The notes under the pieces: generated by a model | What the model was told of the DNA's origin: nothing | The model's input: the letters and a program-made list of their open reading frames with translations, nothing else | Databases searched by the model: none | In this document: piece after piece, positions 15,349 through 16,805 of the stretch | Layout: the number at the start of each line of letters is the position of its first letter | Position numbering within the stretch: the first letter of the stretch is position 1 | Assembly (NCBI GenBank): GCA_030037185.1 | Contig: JASHRR010001494.1 | Span: forward strand, 1-16,805 | Origin: Xanthobacteraceae bacterium | GTDB lineage: Bacteria; Pseudomonadota; Alphaproteobacteria; Rhizobiales; Xanthobacteraceae | Reading direction: 5' to 3' | DNA length: 16,805 bases | Translations under genes and position numbers: made by a program

Positions 15349-15909
15349 TCAGCCCTTCACGCGCGCGATGAACGTGCCGAAAGCTTCGAGCTGCTGGGCA
15401 ATAATTTTGCGGGTGGGCTCGTCCTTCAGCGCCAACGTCTTCTCGTCGAACTTCGTCTGCGCGAGACCGACGAAGACTTCCGGCGTGCCGAATACGTAGG
15501 CACTGAGAAAGGTCAGGGCCATGCGAAGATGATATTGCATGCGTGCGCCGCCGAGCGGTCCGCCACTTGCCGATTGAATCGCGACCGGCTTGTTCTTGAA
15601 CGGCTGGTCGGCGAGGCGCGACACCCAGTCGAAGGCGTTCTTGAGCGCGCCCGGAATGGTCCAATTGTATTCCGGAGAAATGACGATGATGCCGTCAGCG
15701 GTCCTGATGGCATCGGCCAGCGCGACGACGTCCGCCGGAAAGCCAGCGCTTGCTTGCAAATCGGCATCGTAAAGCGGAAAGCTGCGGAAGGACGGCGCTT
15801 CCGCCAGCGTCATGCCGGCTGGCGCCAGAGCGGGCAGGGCATTCATGAGCGCGCGGTTGAATGATGCCTTGCGCAGGCTGCCGCAGATCATGAGGGCGTT
15901 GATCGTCAT
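15349..15909 (-). CDS. NADPH-dependent FMN reductase (chromate/quinone reductase type)
   Basis: The 186-residue flavodoxin-fold protein has the FMN-phosphate loop GSLRKASFNRAL (residues 10-21) and the family signature SPEYNWTIPGALKNAFDWVSR split across residues 78-98, which binds the isoalloxazine ring. SASGGPLGGARMQYHLR follows in the second half. The family includes NADPH:FMN reductases, azoreductases and the chromate/quinone reductases ChrR/YieF; the PEYN..PGALKN form fits the latter. It is soluble and probably protects against quinone-type electrophiles, but the substrate is not fixed by sequence. The start at 15909 (MTINALMICGS) has AAGGAT 7 bases upstream; the frame stays open to 16059 but that part is not flavodoxin-like. 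A hairpin lies just upstream of the ribosome-binding site. Confidence 0.88.
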   Translation of the reverse strand: MTINALMICGSLRKASFNRALMNALPALAPAGMTLAEAPSFRSFPLYDADLQASAGFPADVVALADAIRTADGIIVISPEYNWTIPGALKNAFDWVSRLADQPFKNKPVAIQSASGGPLGGARMQYHLRMALTFLSAYVFGTPEVFVGLAQTKFDEKTLALKDEPTRKIIAQQLEAFGTFIARVKG

Positions 15910-15921
15910 TTCGGTATCCTT

Positions 15922-15944
15922 AAAGCCGCATGTCAGGCGGCTTT
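15922..15944 (-). promoter_or_regulatory. Hairpin immediately upstream of the FMN reductase ribosome-binding site
   Basis: AAAGCCGC (15922-15929) and GCGGCTTT (15937-15944) form a perfect 8-bp stem with a 7-base loop. On the gene strand it ends right at the AAGGAT ribosome-binding site. It could be a leader stem or a weak terminator for transcription from upstream; only three T follow the GC stem. Confidence 0.45.
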
Positions 15945-16313
15945 CCGATAGCCGAACCGGTCCGCGGCCGAAAGTGCAAAGCCGCCACAGGGCAAGGCGC
16001 GTGCCACAATGATGCTGCACGAGCGCCGGCGCCGCCTTGACGTAGGGCCTGGTGGTCACCGCGCGGACCCGAGAAGGAGAACACGCCCCCGGCGCTCACC
16101 CGCTTTACCAATCCGGTCAGTTCACCCCTACGGCCGGCGATGCTAGCGGGTTTGGCTCCTCACGGCCCGGCAATAACGGTCCCGACCTCCTGGGGAGATG
16201 GGGGGCGGGGACGGAGATCGGGACCGCGCTCCTTTGGGACAGAGCACCTTACCTTACCACGATCTGGGCCTGGCGCACTTCACAGTTGCGCTATTTCCCA
16301 GACAAAAGCGCGC
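15945..16313. other. Intergenic region between FMN reductase and cytochrome P450
   Basis: No gene is supported. The region holds one long inverted repeat, CGGTCCCGA (16177-16185) facing TCGGGACCG (16218-16226), with 32 G/C-rich bases between. It lies downstream of the P450 stop codon and could act in mRNA 3'-end formation or as a repeat element; there is no T-tract. Confidence 0.45.
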
Positions 16314-16805
16314 TCATGAGGCGGCTACAGGTTTTTCCCAGACCCCCGGGTTTGGGCGCCATTGCGGCGATGGCGGTTCGTTGGCGGTTGCGGCAGAGCG
16401 CGCGCGAAGGCGCGACAGCACAGGATCAAGCCGCCGTTCGGGCGGAAAGGCTACCAACTCACGAATCCTGCCGCTGATCGGCGTCGCTGCAAACGCGCCA
16501 TCCTGCGGCTGCAGGAGCGCGCGCACGCGCTGTCGCGGCCGCATGGTTGGCCGAACGCGGTAGTCGATGCGGGTACCGGGCGCAAGGACCAGGCGGTAGC
16601 GCGTGAGGATCGCGGCGAGCGCGATCTTGACCGCTGCCGAGCCAAACCAATACCCGGGGCAGCCGTGCGGGCCGCCGCTGAACACCGGAAATTCGAACGC
16701 GGTCGGGGCAATCGTGAACCATCGTTCGGGTCGAAACACATCCCCGCTCGGATAGGGATGCGGCATCCGGTTGGTCAGGAACGCGTTGAAAATGACGCGC
16801 GTGCC
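16314..16805 (-). CDS. Cytochrome P450 (C-terminal part, cut by window edge)
   Basis: The visible 163 residues run into the right window edge with the frame open. They hold the C-terminal half of a P450 heme domain: the PERF-type motif PSGDVFRPERW (visible residues about 19-29) and the heme-thiolate loop FSGGPHGCPGYWFG (about 42-55), in which the cysteine (visible residue 49) ligates the heme iron. A helix (SAAVKIALAAILTRYRLVL) and the beta-3 end (RPTMRPRQRVRALLQP) follow. P450s insert oxygen from O2 into organic substrates using electrons from a ferredoxin or reductase partner. No partner gene is visible. After ISGRIRELVAFPP there are about 40 extra residues rich in R, P and A, longer than usual for a bacterial P450. 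The subfamily cannot be assigned. Confidence 0.85.
   Translation of the reverse strand, partial: GTRVIFNAFLTNRMPHPYPSGDVFRPERWFTIAPTAFEFPVFSGGPHGCPGYWFGSAAVKIALAAILTRYRLVLAPGTRIDYRVRPTMRPRQRVRALLQPQDGAFAATPISGRIRELVAFPPERRLDPVLSRLRARSAATANEPPSPQWRPNPGVWEKPVAAS

Overview
The window is a GC-rich stretch of alphaproteobacterial chromosome, most likely from the order Rhizobiales (Bradyrhizobium/Xanthobacteraceae-like). The gene content points there: a cpdR response regulator divergent from an N-formylglutamate amidohydrolase, a DUF4164-zapA pair, a tkt-gap-pgk-class I aldolase cluster, and groESL behind an alpha-type CIRCE operator. The assignment comes from gene content and motifs only. Most genes are housekeeping; the unusual material lies between genes.

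Positions 1-2455. The left edge holds the start of a hisN-like phosphatase (minus strand). Directly upstream of it, in the same orientation, is a decayed IscB (IS200/IS605-type) element: a right-end hairpin, a frameshifted N-terminal fragment of iscB, and an intact-looking omegaRNA (HEARO) segment. Next come two tandem plus-strand copies of a small RNA with a UUUCCUCCCU element and its own terminator, resembling the alphaproteobacterial MmgR/suhB family. An N-formylglutamate amidohydrolase on the minus strand follows.

Positions 2456-4860. cpdR, a tRNA-Val(GAC) with C instead of U at position 33, and a 2-hydroxyacid dehydrogenase are all on the plus strand. About 480 bp without a convincing gene follows.

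Positions 4861-10505. A minus-strand cluster tkt, gap, pgk, fructose-bisphosphate aldolase encodes the pentose-phosphate/Calvin enzyme transketolase and three consecutive triose/hexose steps of glycolysis and gluconeogenesis. A promoter-like sequence with a tandem repeat lies between tkt and gap, so gap-pgk-aldolase may also be transcribed separately.

Positions 10506-12746. Divergent from tkt are a DUF4164 coiled-coil gene and zapA (FtsZ-ring assembly), then a structured intergenic region and a small exported META-domain protein.

Positions 12747-16805. groES-groEL (minus strand) has a recognisable promoter, a CIRCE operator, an intergenic tandem repeat and a strong terminator. An NADPH-dependent FMN reductase and the C-terminal part of a cytochrome P450, cut by the window edge, close the window. 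The strongest candidate for something unusual is the omegaRNA-iscB relic immediately 5' of hisN; the tandem small RNAs come second.
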